DNA of 32,102 nucleotides from assembly GCA_938023075.1 (NCBI GenBank), contig CALHDG010000040.1, forward strand, positions 1 to 32,102, in the 5' to 3' direction. Numbering within the stretch: the first letter of the stretch is position 1; every line of letters starts with the position of its first letter. The DNA comes from an uncultured Chitinophagales bacterium. GTDB taxonomy: Bacteria > Bacteroidota > Bacteroidia > Chitinophagales > JAHDHT01. The notes below the pieces were generated by a model. That model saw only the letters and a program-made list of their open reading frames with translations, had not been told where the DNA came from and ran no database searches. The translations under genes were made by a program, and so were the position numbers. Below are positions 17,446-25,706 of the stretch, in pieces.

Positions 17446-18297
17446 TTACTGAAAATCTAACAACTCTATATCAAAAACAAGGGTTGAATTTGCCGGTATT
17501 TTTGGACCCTGTGCCCGGTTACCATAACCCAAGGGAGATGGAATAATCAGCTTACCCGAGCCCCCTTTTTGAAATTTTGGAATGCCTTCATCCCAACCTT
17601 TAATTACCCTGCCTTGCCCGAGTGGAAATTTAAAAGATTGATCTCTATCTTTTGAAGAATCGAACTTTGAACCATCTAATAAAGTACCGGTATAATGCAC
17701 TTCAACCCTTTGCCCTGGCTTAGGGAAACCACCTGTACCCGGCTTATCAATTATATAATATAAGCCACTTTCAGTTTTTTCTACTTTTAAATTATTATCA
17801 GCAATGTATTTATTAATTAAACCGGCTTCTTTGTCAAGCTGAGCGGCTTGAGCTGCGGCTGCTTCCCGCTGTTGTTCTTCGGCAGAAGAAAGTTTAATCA
17901 TTTTGATTACATATTCCAACTCGTCATCGGCTGTTAAAAAAGCTGGCAATTGATCTTTATAAACCGAGCTGGCTTTTACTACAAAATGGGCACTATCGCC
18001 GGCACTCATCATTAATAAACCATCATTTATAGCACCGTTAAATAAAGTAGGCTGAAATTTAAAATTTAGCGGCTGTGGATTAGTAAAGGTATTAAACAAA
18101 ACAGAATCATTTTTAGTTGCTTTATACAGCATGTTCAGGGTTAAAAAATCATCCATTTTAACGGTGCGCCCATCGGCATCTTTTACCATTTTATATTTCA
18201 TACCACTTTGGGTACTTTGGTAATTAGAATTATTGCAGTTGCTAAAAAATGCAAGCAATACTAATGCAAGCATACTGTTGGTAAACATTTTGATCAT
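17446..18297 (-). CDS. FKBP-type peptidyl-prolyl cis-trans isomerase, probable lipoprotein
   Basis: The 283-residue protein begins with a hydrophobic signal (about 4-18) followed by C21 in a relaxed FFSNC lipobox, so an acylated envelope protein is likely. Residues ~35-137 look like a degenerate FKBP fold (MDDFLTLNMLYKA, SAGDSAHFVV, LEYVIKMIKL). An Ala/Gln-rich helix (137-160) follows. Residues ~190-283 form a canonical FKBP domain with GQRVEVHYTGTLLDGSKFDSS, VIKGWDEGIP, and STLVFDIELLDF at the end. It would catalyse prolyl isomerisation of exported proteins. It starts 6 nt after the DHH phosphoesterase and is probably co-transcribed. A lipoprotein FKBP in a T9SS-bearing organism recalls GldI of gliding bacteria, but this assignment is tentative. 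Confidence 0.9.
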   Translation of the reverse strand: MIKMFTNSMLALVLLAFFSNCNNSNYQSTQSGMKYKMVKDADGRTVKMDDFLTLNMLYKATKNDSVLFNTFTNPQPLNFKFQPTLFNGAINDGLLMMSAGDSAHFVVKASSVYKDQLPAFLTADDELEYVIKMIKLSSAEEQQREAAAAQAAQLDKEAGLINKYIADNNLKVEKTESGLYYIIDKPGTGGFPKPGQRVEVHYTGTLLDGSKFDSSKDRDQSFKFPLGQGRVIKGWDEGIPKFQKGGSGKLIIPSPLGYGNRAQGPKIPANSTLVFDIELLDFQ

Positions 18298-18303
18298 TTC
18301 TAT

Positions 18304-19332
18304 TTATTTCTTTTTATGATTAGTAACTTTTAAATCTTCGTACAAATGTAAAACGCTTTCAACTTTTTTCACAGCTTCTAACAACGGCATTTTTAAACTA
18401 CCTCCTGAAGCATTGCTGTGTCCTCCTCCATTAAAATGGGTGCGAGCCATTTCATTCACCGAAAAATCGCCTTTTGAACGTAAAGAAAGTTTTATTTTAT
18501 CTTGTTCTTCCTTAAGCAAAACCGAAACATCTACATTTTTTATACTCAAAGGTTGATTCACCAAGCCTTCGGTATCGCCTCGTTGCACATTATACTTATG
18601 CATTTCTTTAATTGATAAAGGTAACACGGCTGCTCGTAAACCTTTTATGGTACGCATTTTTTGCCCCAAGCAAAAGCCCCAAAAACGAACCCGTCCAAAG
18701 CTATAACTGTTGTATATTTCTTGATTTGCTTTTACTACATCCGCCCCAGCTTCAATTAGTTTACCGACAGTTGCATGCACATCTTTAGTAATTGAATGGC
18801 TAAATTTACCGGTATCGGTTAAAATGCCCATATAAATACTATCAACTACTTCTTGGTTTAAATAAGTGAACCAATTATTTTTCTCAATAAATCGGAAGAC
18901 TAGTTCTGCGGTTGAGCAAGCACTGGTATCAGATAAAATGAAGTCTGCAAAATCTTGCGGTTGCAAATGATGGTCGATCATTACTTTATATGCTGATGAC
19001 TTTTCTACAAGTGGTTGCAACTCCCCTACCCGTTTTAAATCGTTGAAGTCTAAGGCAAAAACAGCTTCGGCTTCTTCCAATGCGGTTAGTCCTTTTTGTT
19101 TGTGGGCTTCACTCCTATCGAAATAGATAATTTTATCGGTGGCTTCCAGGTATTTTAAAAATTGAGGAAAATCGTTAGGTACAATTACCTGAACCTGGTG
19201 CTTCATTTGTTTGAGCAAATGGTAAATAGCCATAGAAGCACCAACGGCATCTCCATCTGGATTAACATGGCAAATGGTTACAACTTTGCGTGGTTTTGAA
19301 AGAAAATCAGCAGGTTCTATATTTCGACTCAT
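18304..19332 (-). CDS. DHH/DHHA1 family phosphoesterase (NrnA-like)
   Basis: This is a manganese-type phosphoesterase of the NrnA group, whose members degrade oligoribonucleotides (nanoRNA) and, in some cases, pAp or cyclic-dinucleotide products. Metal-binding motifs are in order: HVNPDGDAVG (22-31), LDFND (94-98), the name-giving D120-H-H122, and a later D in TDTGKFSHS. The C-terminal DHHA1 substrate-binding motif GGGH is at 302-305 in HFNGGGHSNASGG. The length of 342 aa is normal. It is the first gene of a two-gene unit with the FKBP lipoprotein. A perfect TAnnTTTG box at 19343-19350 puts the transcription start only a few bases before the ATG. Confidence 0.93.
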   Translation of the reverse strand: MSRNIEPADFLSKPRKVVTICHVNPDGDAVGASMAIYHLLKQMKHQVQVIVPNDFPQFLKYLEATDKIIYFDRSEAHKQKGLTALEEAEAVFALDFNDLKRVGELQPLVEKSSAYKVMIDHHLQPQDFADFILSDTSACSTAELVFRFIEKNNWFTYLNQEVVDSIYMGILTDTGKFSHSITKDVHATVGKLIEAGADVVKANQEIYNSYSFGRVRFWGFCLGQKMRTIKGLRAAVLPLSIKEMHKYNVQRGDTEGLVNQPLSIKNVDVSVLLKEEQDKIKLSLRSKGDFSVNEMARTHFNGGGHSNASGGSLKMPLLEAVKKVESVLHLYEDLKVTNHKKK

Positions 19333-19342
19333 ACATTATTGG

Positions 19343-19350
19343 CAAAGGTA
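19343..19350 (-). promoter_or_regulatory. Bacteroidota -7 promoter box TACCTTTG
   Basis: On the - strand 19350-19343 reads TACCTTTG, a perfect match to the Bacteroidota TAnnTTTG element. It ends 10 nt before the ATG of the DHH phosphoesterase, implying a very short leader. No clear -33 TTG element is visible at the expected distance. Confidence 0.45.
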
Positions 19351-19469
19351 ACAGTTTTTTTTAGATGTTTTCGATAAGATGGGGCTTGATTCTTCAAAGC
19401 CATCTATGAGAGACACGAAGGGAGAGGAAGTTATCTTTCAATAAACATTTTACTTTAAGGAGTGATTGT

Positions 19470-19508
19470 AATAAAAAATGCGCTCAACCAATACAGCAGA
19501 GCGCATTT
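19470..19508 (-). terminator. Intrinsic terminator of the C10 protease gene
   Basis: The 10-bp stem AAATGCGCTC (19476-19485) / GAGCGCATTT (19499-19508) has a 13-nt loop. On the - strand it is followed directly by a T-rich run (complement of the A-run at 19473-19478). It lies about 105 nt after the protease stop codon and is the clearest intrinsic terminator in the window. Confidence 0.85.
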
Positions 19509-19612
19509 ATTTCAGAGAGTTAAATTCTTACTTAGGAATGCTACAAAAATAAATATACCATTTGACTTTGTCAGAATTGGAAAATTTATTTTCTTCTCAT
19601 TCCTTATCTTTT

Positions 19613-22471
19613 TTATTCTTTTATAAATTTTTTGTGTATCAAATTATTACCCTGGTTAATTTCAATGAAATACATACCAGCAGTTAGATAATTAACTTCG
19701 ATAGATTTTATAGAAGCATTAGCTTCAACAGCTACAGTTTTCACCAAATCTCCGGCTATATTATAAACCTTAATAGTGTTGTTATCTAATTGGTTTTGAA
19801 CTTGAACAAATAAAACTGTACTGGCTGGATTTGGATAAACTTGCAAATCATTTAGGCTACCGTCTGTAAGTTTAGTTACTTGGGCTAAACTCATCGGAGC
19901 TAGATCGCTTTTAGCAACCAAGCCGCCACCTACTGTAAAGCTAAATGAATCGGTATAATCTGACCAATTGCCAGGAGAACACTCATGTCTCAATTGAAAC
20001 TCGTACGTTATGCCAGATACTAAACCAGTTGCTACTTTATAATACAAATCTGAAATATCGCTTAACATCCAATCAGAGGTTCCAACCGCTCTGTATCTAA
20101 ATTGGTTTGGTATAGCACCCATTGGTTGTGCAGCATATAAATAAATGCTGGTTAAACTGGCTGGACTTGACAATAGATCTGAACTTAAGGTAGCACAATT
20201 AGAAGGCATTGGTGGCTCGGGCGGATTAGGTGGCGTAACGGTGGTTTGTCCGCAAGACCATGAATCGGAAACTGGAGCGCTTGATAAATAGGTTTCTATG
20301 CAAGATTCGCTTGAACAATAGAAGGTACCATTGTATAAATACAAACTTCTGTTGCCATTAGCTTCGTTAATGGTTAAGAAGGTATATCTACCAAAGTCAT
20401 ACAAATTAATAGTTTCGCCATTACAGTTTTGCGGAGAAACGATATCGGTAATCCAAGGGTAAACCTGAAAAATAGCACCACCATCGCCTTGATACTCAAT
20501 ACAAGTTAATTGTATTGGACCGCCATTGGCAACAGAACAGGTGTTAAAGCCCATATAGGTAAAATCATAATTCACTTTCGTACCATCAACAAAAGTGAAA
20601 TTGCTACCCTCAGGAAAATAAGGATCATACACCGTACCGTCATCATCTCTTAAAAAGTAATAGCGTTCTCCGTTGTCGCATAAATCATAAAAAAAGGTAC
20701 CTGAATTTCTTGCACAGTCTGGTTCTACTACTTCGCATTCATTTTCTAACAAATAGGTAATTACCGAACCACGTGGAACCTCAACATCCAATAAATTTCC
20801 GTTACAATCATAATAAGAAACAGCAGCCCAAGGATTACATTTTTCAGCAAAACCGTATACATATTCAAAACCGTCTGTATTATAATAATATTGAAACAGG
20901 TTGTGTGAATCTCTGTCAAAGCCAACTAAAGCATAAAAATCAGGAGCAGCAGAAACGCTTACATTATTACAAGATTGTCCTTCGCCTTTGGTTCTAAATG
21001 ATTGTGAAGCAGAATAATCTGACCATAAACCACCACAACAATCTCTTCTAACCTGAAATTCATATTCTGTACTCGGGGCTAAATTTCTAACATAACTGTA
21101 ATAATTTTGAGTAACTGGAAATTCTGTCCATATGGTAGTACCTATTTCTCTATAACGGAATTGAATTTGCTCATCTAAATTATAGTTATGGTAGTTAATA
21201 AAGGTAGAAGTTTCTTTTAATGCAGAAGTATAATATTCACCAGGTGCCTGACATTGGGTTTCTGCAGGAAAAACATCATATAAAACTGATCGGTTCCAGT
21301 AATAAGTAACATCAAATGTTTCTGGCTGATCTTCTAAGGTTTTCCAATCAGAACCACTGTCTAAAAACCAACCATTGTTATCGCCTCTCCAACCCCAGTT
21401 AAAGTGAAAATACTCTTGTCCGGTGCCTTGCGAAGTATCGAAATAACCGTAGCCATCCGCTACCCAACAATGTCCCCATCCGGTAGCCAAGTCATCGCCG
21501 GTTAAAATAACCGGATGTGCTTCATCTAAATTTCTTTTAGCAATTTCAGCAAAGTACTCATTGGTACTATCATCAAAAACTTTTGCTTCGTGATCAAAAT
21601 TGAAATAATCTACAAAAGTATTTCTAACATAGCTCCAATAGGTTTTAGTGTAGGTTGGGCTGTATTCTGTATTGGTTGCCACACCCATATGATAAATGAG
21701 TTGAGCCACATCATCGTTATAAGTTGTTAGCTCATCTGGCATGTTTGCCCAATTATAATTCGATCCGCAAAAATCTGCAGAAAGCGAACCATATCTGGCA
21801 TCACTAAAAGAATTGTTTCCGTTTCCTTTTGTTGGATAGTTATAGTATTTAATTAATTGCGCCATAGCAATAGGCACACAACCTCCCCAAACTTTGCCAT
21901 CTTGTCCTGCTTCTGCATCGGCAGGGCAAAAGGCATTAAAGTATATTCCTTGATCCCATTTGGTTGTGGTCAAAGGCGGTACTACAATATCAAATTGCTG
22001 CAAGTTTTTAGCACTTTTGCTATCCATTGAGCGAATTTTTTTCCACTCGTTATTAATTTTTGCGGATGCTTTTATGCCACTTCTCTTAATGTAGTCTATC
22101 CGCTGTTCATGTACTGATAAATGCCCCCATAAACCAATATTTCTTTCATCGTCATGTACATCAATATTACTTTCGGAAGAAAAGGCTAATACTGCATTAT
22201 AATTATCTTCAGCAGATAAAATAACGAAACCAGTTGGTTCAAAGTTAAAAATATAACAGCTTGTTTCATTGGTATGCTCGTCAACCTTCACAAATGAAGA
22301 ACTAAGCTGAACATTTTCTGCCTTAAAAGATGCATTAGTTAATGACTGCATCATGAAAACGTTTTCAGCCATGTGCTTTGCGTCATCTAATGTTATTTTT
22401 TTTGCACTGATGCTAAAAGAAACGGCAAAAACGAATAAGCTTATTAGAAAAACTTGTAGTCTTTGTTTCAT
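19613..22471 (-). CDS. Secreted C10 (streptopain-like) cysteine protease with T9SS sorting domain
   Basis: The 952-residue protein has a signal peptide (1-23) and an inhibitory SpeB-type propeptide (about 24-150, including the FVILSAEDNYNAVLAFS segment). The C10 peptidase domain spans about 165-400. Its catalytic residues are Cys198 in WGGCVPIAMAQ and His334 in GWGHCWVADGYG, with the supporting FNWGWRG (358-361) Trp. A fibronectin-III-like domain (about 405-497), a Cys-rich region (498-745), a Pro-rich linker (746-757) and a second fibronectin-III-like domain (758-848) follow. The type IX secretion sorting domain (about 876-952, LQVYPNPAST to the C-terminal KKFIKE) ends the protein. It is predicted to be secreted or surface-attached and to degrade proteins. 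It is transcribed alone and has a strong terminator. Confidence 0.95.
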   Translation of the reverse strand: MKQRLQVFLISLFVFAVSFSISAKKITLDDAKHMAENVFMMQSLTNASFKAENVQLSSSFVKVDEHTNETSCYIFNFEPTGFVILSAEDNYNAVLAFSSESNIDVHDDERNIGLWGHLSVHEQRIDYIKRSGIKASAKINNEWKKIRSMDSKSAKNLQQFDIVVPPLTTTKWDQGIYFNAFCPADAEAGQDGKVWGGCVPIAMAQLIKYYNYPTKGNGNNSFSDARYGSLSADFCGSNYNWANMPDELTTYNDDVAQLIYHMGVATNTEYSPTYTKTYWSYVRNTFVDYFNFDHEAKVFDDSTNEYFAEIAKRNLDEAHPVILTGDDLATGWGHCWVADGYGYFDTSQGTGQEYFHFNWGWRGDNNGWFLDSGSDWKTLEDQPETFDVTYYWNRSVLYDVFPAETQCQAPGEYYTSALKETSTFINYHNYNLDEQIQFRYREIGTTIWTEFPVTQNYYSYVRNLAPSTEYEFQVRRDCCGGLWSDYSASQSFRTKGEGQSCNNVSVSAAPDFYALVGFDRDSHNLFQYYYNTDGFEYVYGFAEKCNPWAAVSYYDCNGNLLDVEVPRGSVITYLLENECEVVEPDCARNSGTFFYDLCDNGERYYFLRDDDGTVYDPYFPEGSNFTFVDGTKVNYDFTYMGFNTCSVANGGPIQLTCIEYQGDGGAIFQVYPWITDIVSPQNCNGETINLYDFGRYTFLTINEANGNRSLYLYNGTFYCSSESCIETYLSSAPVSDSWSCGQTTVTPPNPPEPPMPSNCATLSSDLLSSPASLTSIYLYAAQPMGAIPNQFRYRAVGTSDWMLSDISDLYYKVATGLVSGITYEFQLRHECSPGNWSDYTDSFSFTVGGGLVAKSDLAPMSLAQVTKLTDGSLNDLQVYPNPASTVLFVQVQNQLDNNTIKVYNIAGDLVKTVAVEANASIKSIEVNYLTAGMYFIEINQGNNLIHKKFIKE

Positions 22472-22656
22472 AATATATTTAATTTTTATTTGGAATTAAA
22501 ATGATAAAATTGTTTTAAAAGCTAACACATAATCAAATGATTAAAATAAAAGTGACGAGTAACCGCTGATTCAATAGTATGACCCAATCGGAACACTTTT
22601 GTAACTATTTATACGAATCATTTGTCAAAAGTTGTCAAATAGCTTAATGTTGGAAG

Positions 22657-22664
22657 CAAATGTA
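22657..22664 (-). promoter_or_regulatory. Candidate -7 box TACATTTG upstream of the C10 protease
   Basis: The - strand reads TACATTTG, matching TAnnTTTG. It would give a leader of roughly 180 nt for the protease gene. No matching -33 TTTG is seen at the right spacing, so support is moderate. Confidence 0.35.
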
Positions 22665-23248
22665 CGGGCTTTTTGAAAAGAAAGCGATAACACTTTTTAG
22701 CCTTTGTCTAAACTTAATTTATCTAATTTCTACCAATAATTAATTAACACATTGTCAATCAAATAGTTGTATGAAATATCGAATTTTTATTTGTCTACAT
22801 ATTATATAATTACTTACTTTAAAAAGATAAAAGAAAAAGATACTTAAAATGAGATAACAGTTGTGTTGTCTTCCTTTTTTAATAATACTTGTTTAGGTTG
22901 ATGTCCTGTATCCAATCAAAAAAATAGATGAAATGATATACTTTCCTATCAATTCATTTATTTTGTTAAGCTTAAAAAACCTTAAGGTATAATTCAAAAA
23001 TATCGGTCCATTTTTACCTTTGAGATTTTCCGATCTACTTCATTAAAAATACTCGTCTTAACACCACTAAGCCTGCGTTTATTAACTTGTATATCAAAAA
23101 ATCACTTTGCTAAAATTTGAACATTTATTTTATCTTCATTCCTAACCGTATGACTAACATTTAGTCCGGTAGTTAACCAACTTATTAATAGGTTTAATAG
23201 CAACGAAGTCGTTAGCTCCTTTTTACAAATCATCATTCAAAATTAGGT

Positions 23249-23266
23249 GTTCAATATTCGATATTT
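23249..23266. repeat. Second copy of GTTCRATATTCGATATTT
   Basis: This 18-bp sequence matches 17046-17063 with a single mismatch (A for G). It is not associated with a gene start or end. Confidence 0.5.
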
Positions 23267-23295
23267 ATATTGAAATGATGAGTTGAATTAAGTAA

Positions 23296-23320
23296 GGGAA
23301 TAGTTAGTTCCCCTTTTTTT
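23296..23320. terminator. Hairpin with T-run after the MetE-like gene
   Basis: GGGAA (23296-23300) pairs with TTCCC (23308-23312), followed on the + strand by CTTTTTTT. On the - strand it lies 26 nt after the MetE-like stop and reads A-run, GGGGAA, loop, TTCCCTTACTT. It could terminate that operon, although the T-rich tail is better on the + strand. Confidence 0.45.
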
Positions 23321-23346
23321 GTTTATTACTATTTTACCAAATAAAT

Positions 23347-24492
23347 CTAACTCCATAAACGTTTACTCGCTATTGCGGCTCCTTCTGCCATACTGGCTAA
23401 TTTGGCATATACAATATATTCATCAACCGCACCAAAACCGGCAAAGGTAGAAAAGCCACAATCGGTACCGGCAATAACGCGCTCTTTACCAACTATGTTG
23501 GCAAAACGTTCAATTCGCTCAGCAACCAATGCTGGATGTTCAATAAAATTGGTGGTAGAATCTAACACACCCGGAATTAAAATTTTATCCTCAGGAATGT
23601 TGGCATCACGAAAGGTTGTCCATTCGTGAGCATGTCTTGGGTTAGAGGTTTCAAACAATAAACCCTGGGGCTTGGCTTTTAAAGCTATGGGTAATACTAA
23701 ACTCATCGGTGCATCATAATGATGTGGACCTTCGTAGTTGCCAAAGCAAACGTGCATCCTTACCCGGTTGGCTTCGATATTACGAAGGGCATAATTCAAC
23801 ATTTCAATATGTTGTTCAGCCAAACGGATGTAATTTTCATCCGTTTCATTTTTAAAAATCATATGTCTGCCCAAACCAATATCCGGCGAATCTAATTGTA
23901 AAATAAAACCAGCTTTAACAATAGCTTCATATTCGGGGCGCATTGCTTCGGCTAAGGCTTCCAAATAGGCATCTTGACTATTGTAATGTTTATTGGGCAA
24001 AAACAAAGCAATTACGCCCGGCGAGGCTGCATTCATAAATTGACCAACCGGTTTATTTTCGGCAGTAGCTGCTTTAAAATTTTCAATATCCTCCTCCAAC
24101 GGAAGGCTGCTCTTTACTTCAATTTCCGAAACACAACACGGGCGTGAGTAGGTTGGCGTTCCACCACCTTTAGCAGCCCGTTGCAAAAAACCCGGAAACT
24201 CTTCCAAATCTTTGGGTGCATTGCGTGGACTATCGCCTTCAAAACCTGTTATCCGGTCTTTAATGTAGGTGGCATAACTAATTTTGCTCATTTCGCCATC
24301 ACTCACAATGTCCACCCCCGCTTTTATTTGACGGGCAACCACCTCACGCACCGCTGTTTTTATAGTCTTGCTAAAAATTTCAGCATCTACCACCTCGCCT
24401 CGTTCTTTTGCAAACACTAAATCCGTTACCGCTTTCGAACGTGGCAAACTGCCTACGTGTGTCGTTAAAATTCTATCCGTACTTTTATGCAT
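23347..24492 (-). CDS. MetE-like (cobalamin-independent methionine synthase II family) zinc protein
   Basis: This protein matches the C-terminal, zinc-bearing half of MetE; there is no N-terminal MetE domain. The zinc ligands of the family are visible: H247 and C249 in MHVCFGNYEG, E281 in LLFETSNPRHAHEW, and C345 in GTDCGFSTF. THVGSLPRS lies at the N-terminus and SDGEMSK follows. Such stand-alone proteins include archaeal-type methionine synthases and epoxyalkane:coenzyme M transferases, so the true substrate is open; a thiol alkylation is likely. I place the start at the ATG at 24492 (MHKSTDRILTTHVG, 381 aa). An upstream ATG at 24618 would add 42 unconserved residues and overlap the preceding gene. 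It is last in a probable four-gene operon, 82 nt after the SnoaL-like gene. Confidence 0.88.
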   Translation of the reverse strand: MHKSTDRILTTHVGSLPRSKAVTDLVFAKERGEVVDAEIFSKTIKTAVREVVARQIKAGVDIVSDGEMSKISYATYIKDRITGFEGDSPRNAPKDLEEFPGFLQRAAKGGGTPTYSRPCCVSEIEVKSSLPLEEDIENFKAATAENKPVGQFMNAASPGVIALFLPNKHYNSQDAYLEALAEAMRPEYEAIVKAGFILQLDSPDIGLGRHMIFKNETDENYIRLAEQHIEMLNYALRNIEANRVRMHVCFGNYEGPHHYDAPMSLVLPIALKAKPQGLLFETSNPRHAHEWTTFRDANIPEDKILIPGVLDSTTNFIEHPALVAERIERFANIVGKERVIAGTDCGFSTFAGFGAVDEYIVYAKLASMAEGAAIASKRLWS

Positions 24493-24574
24493 CCTATTAT
24501 TTTTATTTTTTAAACATACGCAATTTATCAACTCTTGACAAATTACAATTGTAATAATAATAGCAACTTTGAAC

Positions 24575-25669
24575 TTACGGAGTACTCCGGTTAATCCGCC
24601 GCATCCGTGCCAACACATCTAAGCCTTGCTCGTTTAGGTAATGCAACAAATCAATAAATACCCAATTTTCGGCGAGTTTGTTGCCTTCTCTTCGGTAAAT
24701 ATCTACTACTCTCATGGGAGCGTGATTATCATTTGCAGGCAAGCCTAAAAAACCGCCACTGTTTTTGTTGTTTAAATTGGGCCAGCCAAAAAAGCCGCAA
24801 TAGTCTCCTTCTGCAATTCGTGCGATGTGTCCGTTAAATACTTTATCGTACAGGTGGTCACGAAAAGGATATTGGTGTTGCTGTTGGTAACGTTCAATCG
24901 TGTAAGATGCACCAATGCCGCAAGGTCCGTACCAAATCATATCGTCTTTCCAGGTTTTGGCTAAAAGTTCCGGTGGGCAGCGTTTGGCATCATTGGTATT
25001 GAGGCTGTTTAAATCGGCTATCATTTGGTTCAACACGGCTAAAGTCAAATCCGCTTCTTTGGGTTCTTGTATATCATATAATAAACCATCGTGCGTGCGT
25101 GGTCCGGGGTACATAAAGTGAGTGCCGGTCATAGGCGGTAATGGATAATGACCGGCTTGATGCATCACACTAATAAGGTCTAAAAACAAGGCGGTTTCAG
25201 CAATTTTACCTTCTTCTGTAATGCGGTGAAACTCTGCAAAGCGCAAAAAAGCCATCTTACCAGTAGAAGGAATACCCAACCAATTCTGGTCAAATAAGCC
25301 CAAAAAGTGTCCCATATGGACTACCCAAACGGTTTTGCCTTCATCGCAATCGTTGGCACCGGCGAAAAAAATATCGGTTCTTCTTTGTAGCATATTTTTG
25401 GGTGTTTTGGCCGTTTTGGGTGTTTTGGGTGTTTTATATGATGTATCTCTTGAGGCAAAAGCTTGCCGGAGAGGTAACCAAAACTCATTTACTACATCTT
25501 CGGCAGTATGTTTTTCATAGAAGGGATGCATGCCTCGCCAATGATAATTTTCGGTAGTGTATTGTTTTAATACTTCGCTTAATTCGCTATCCGCAGCTCT
25601 ATCAAAATCGTTAATATAGTTTTGAACGATTTGTTTTTCTTTTTGAAAATTGGTTTTATGATTTGGCAT
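24575..25669 (-). CDS. Tandem SnoaL/NTF2-like protein
   Basis: The 364-residue protein appears to consist of two SnoaL-like (NTF2-fold) halves. The first (about 8-200) contains YHWRGMHPF, VWVVHMGHFLG and LRFAEFHRITEEGKI. The second (about 210-364) contains DMIWYGPCGIGASYTIERY and the closing RVVDIYRREGNKLAENWVFID. SnoaL-like proteins bind small hydrophobic molecules and act as aldol cyclases, hydrolases or hydroxylases. The RVV..YR.EGN...ENWVFIDL pattern is the usual C-terminal strand pair. A low-complexity insert, (TPK)2-TAK-TPK, at residues 80-91 is encoded by a 9-bp tandem repeat. It lies between the SDR gene (37 nt) and the MetE-like gene, suggesting a joint pathway. The reaction is unknown. 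Confidence 0.8.
   Translation of the reverse strand: MPNHKTNFQKEKQIVQNYINDFDRAADSELSEVLKQYTTENYHWRGMHPFYEKHTAEDVVNEFWLPLRQAFASRDTSYKTPKTPKTAKTPKNMLQRRTDIFFAGANDCDEGKTVWVVHMGHFLGLFDQNWLGIPSTGKMAFLRFAEFHRITEEGKIAETALFLDLISVMHQAGHYPLPPMTGTHFMYPGPRTHDGLLYDIQEPKEADLTLAVLNQMIADLNSLNTNDAKRCPPELLAKTWKDDMIWYGPCGIGASYTIERYQQQHQYPFRDHLYDKVFNGHIARIAEGDYCGFFGWPNLNNKNSGGFLGLPANDNHAPMRVVDIYRREGNKLAENWVFIDLLHYLNEQGLDVLARMRRINRSTP
25397..25432 (-). repeat. In-frame 9-bp tandem repeat encoding TPK units
   Basis: The + strand shows about four copies of TTTTGGGTG (one as TTTTGGCCG). The unit is a multiple of three, so copy-number change would lengthen or shorten the protein by three residues without a frameshift. 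It codes for T-P-K-T-P-K-T-A-K-T-P-K in the SnoaL-like protein. Confidence 0.85.
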
Positions 25670-25706
25670 GGACTAAGCTTTCTTTTTATATTAGAAGTAA
25701 TCAAAC

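Larger units (their letters stand above)
22472..23346. other. 875-bp AT-rich intergenic region without recognisable genes
   Basis: No reading frame of gene-like character was found on either strand. It holds a candidate promoter box for the C10 protease (22657-22664), an 18-bp repeat shared with 17046-17063 (23249-23266) and a hairpin with a T-run (23296-23320). The rest is AT-rich and unexplained. It may be the remains of a decayed gene or house an undetected small RNA. Confidence 0.5.

Noticed and set aside
20773-20997. 74-codon + strand frame rich in Asn, Gln and His
   Set aside because: It is antisense to the Cys-rich region of the C10 protease, whose frame is strongly supported.
24493-24618. 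N-terminal extension of the MetE-like protein (start at 24618)
   Set aside because: The extra 42 residues are not conserved in character, overlap the SnoaL-like gene by 44 nt, and the ATG at 24492 gives the expected THVGSLPRS N-terminus.
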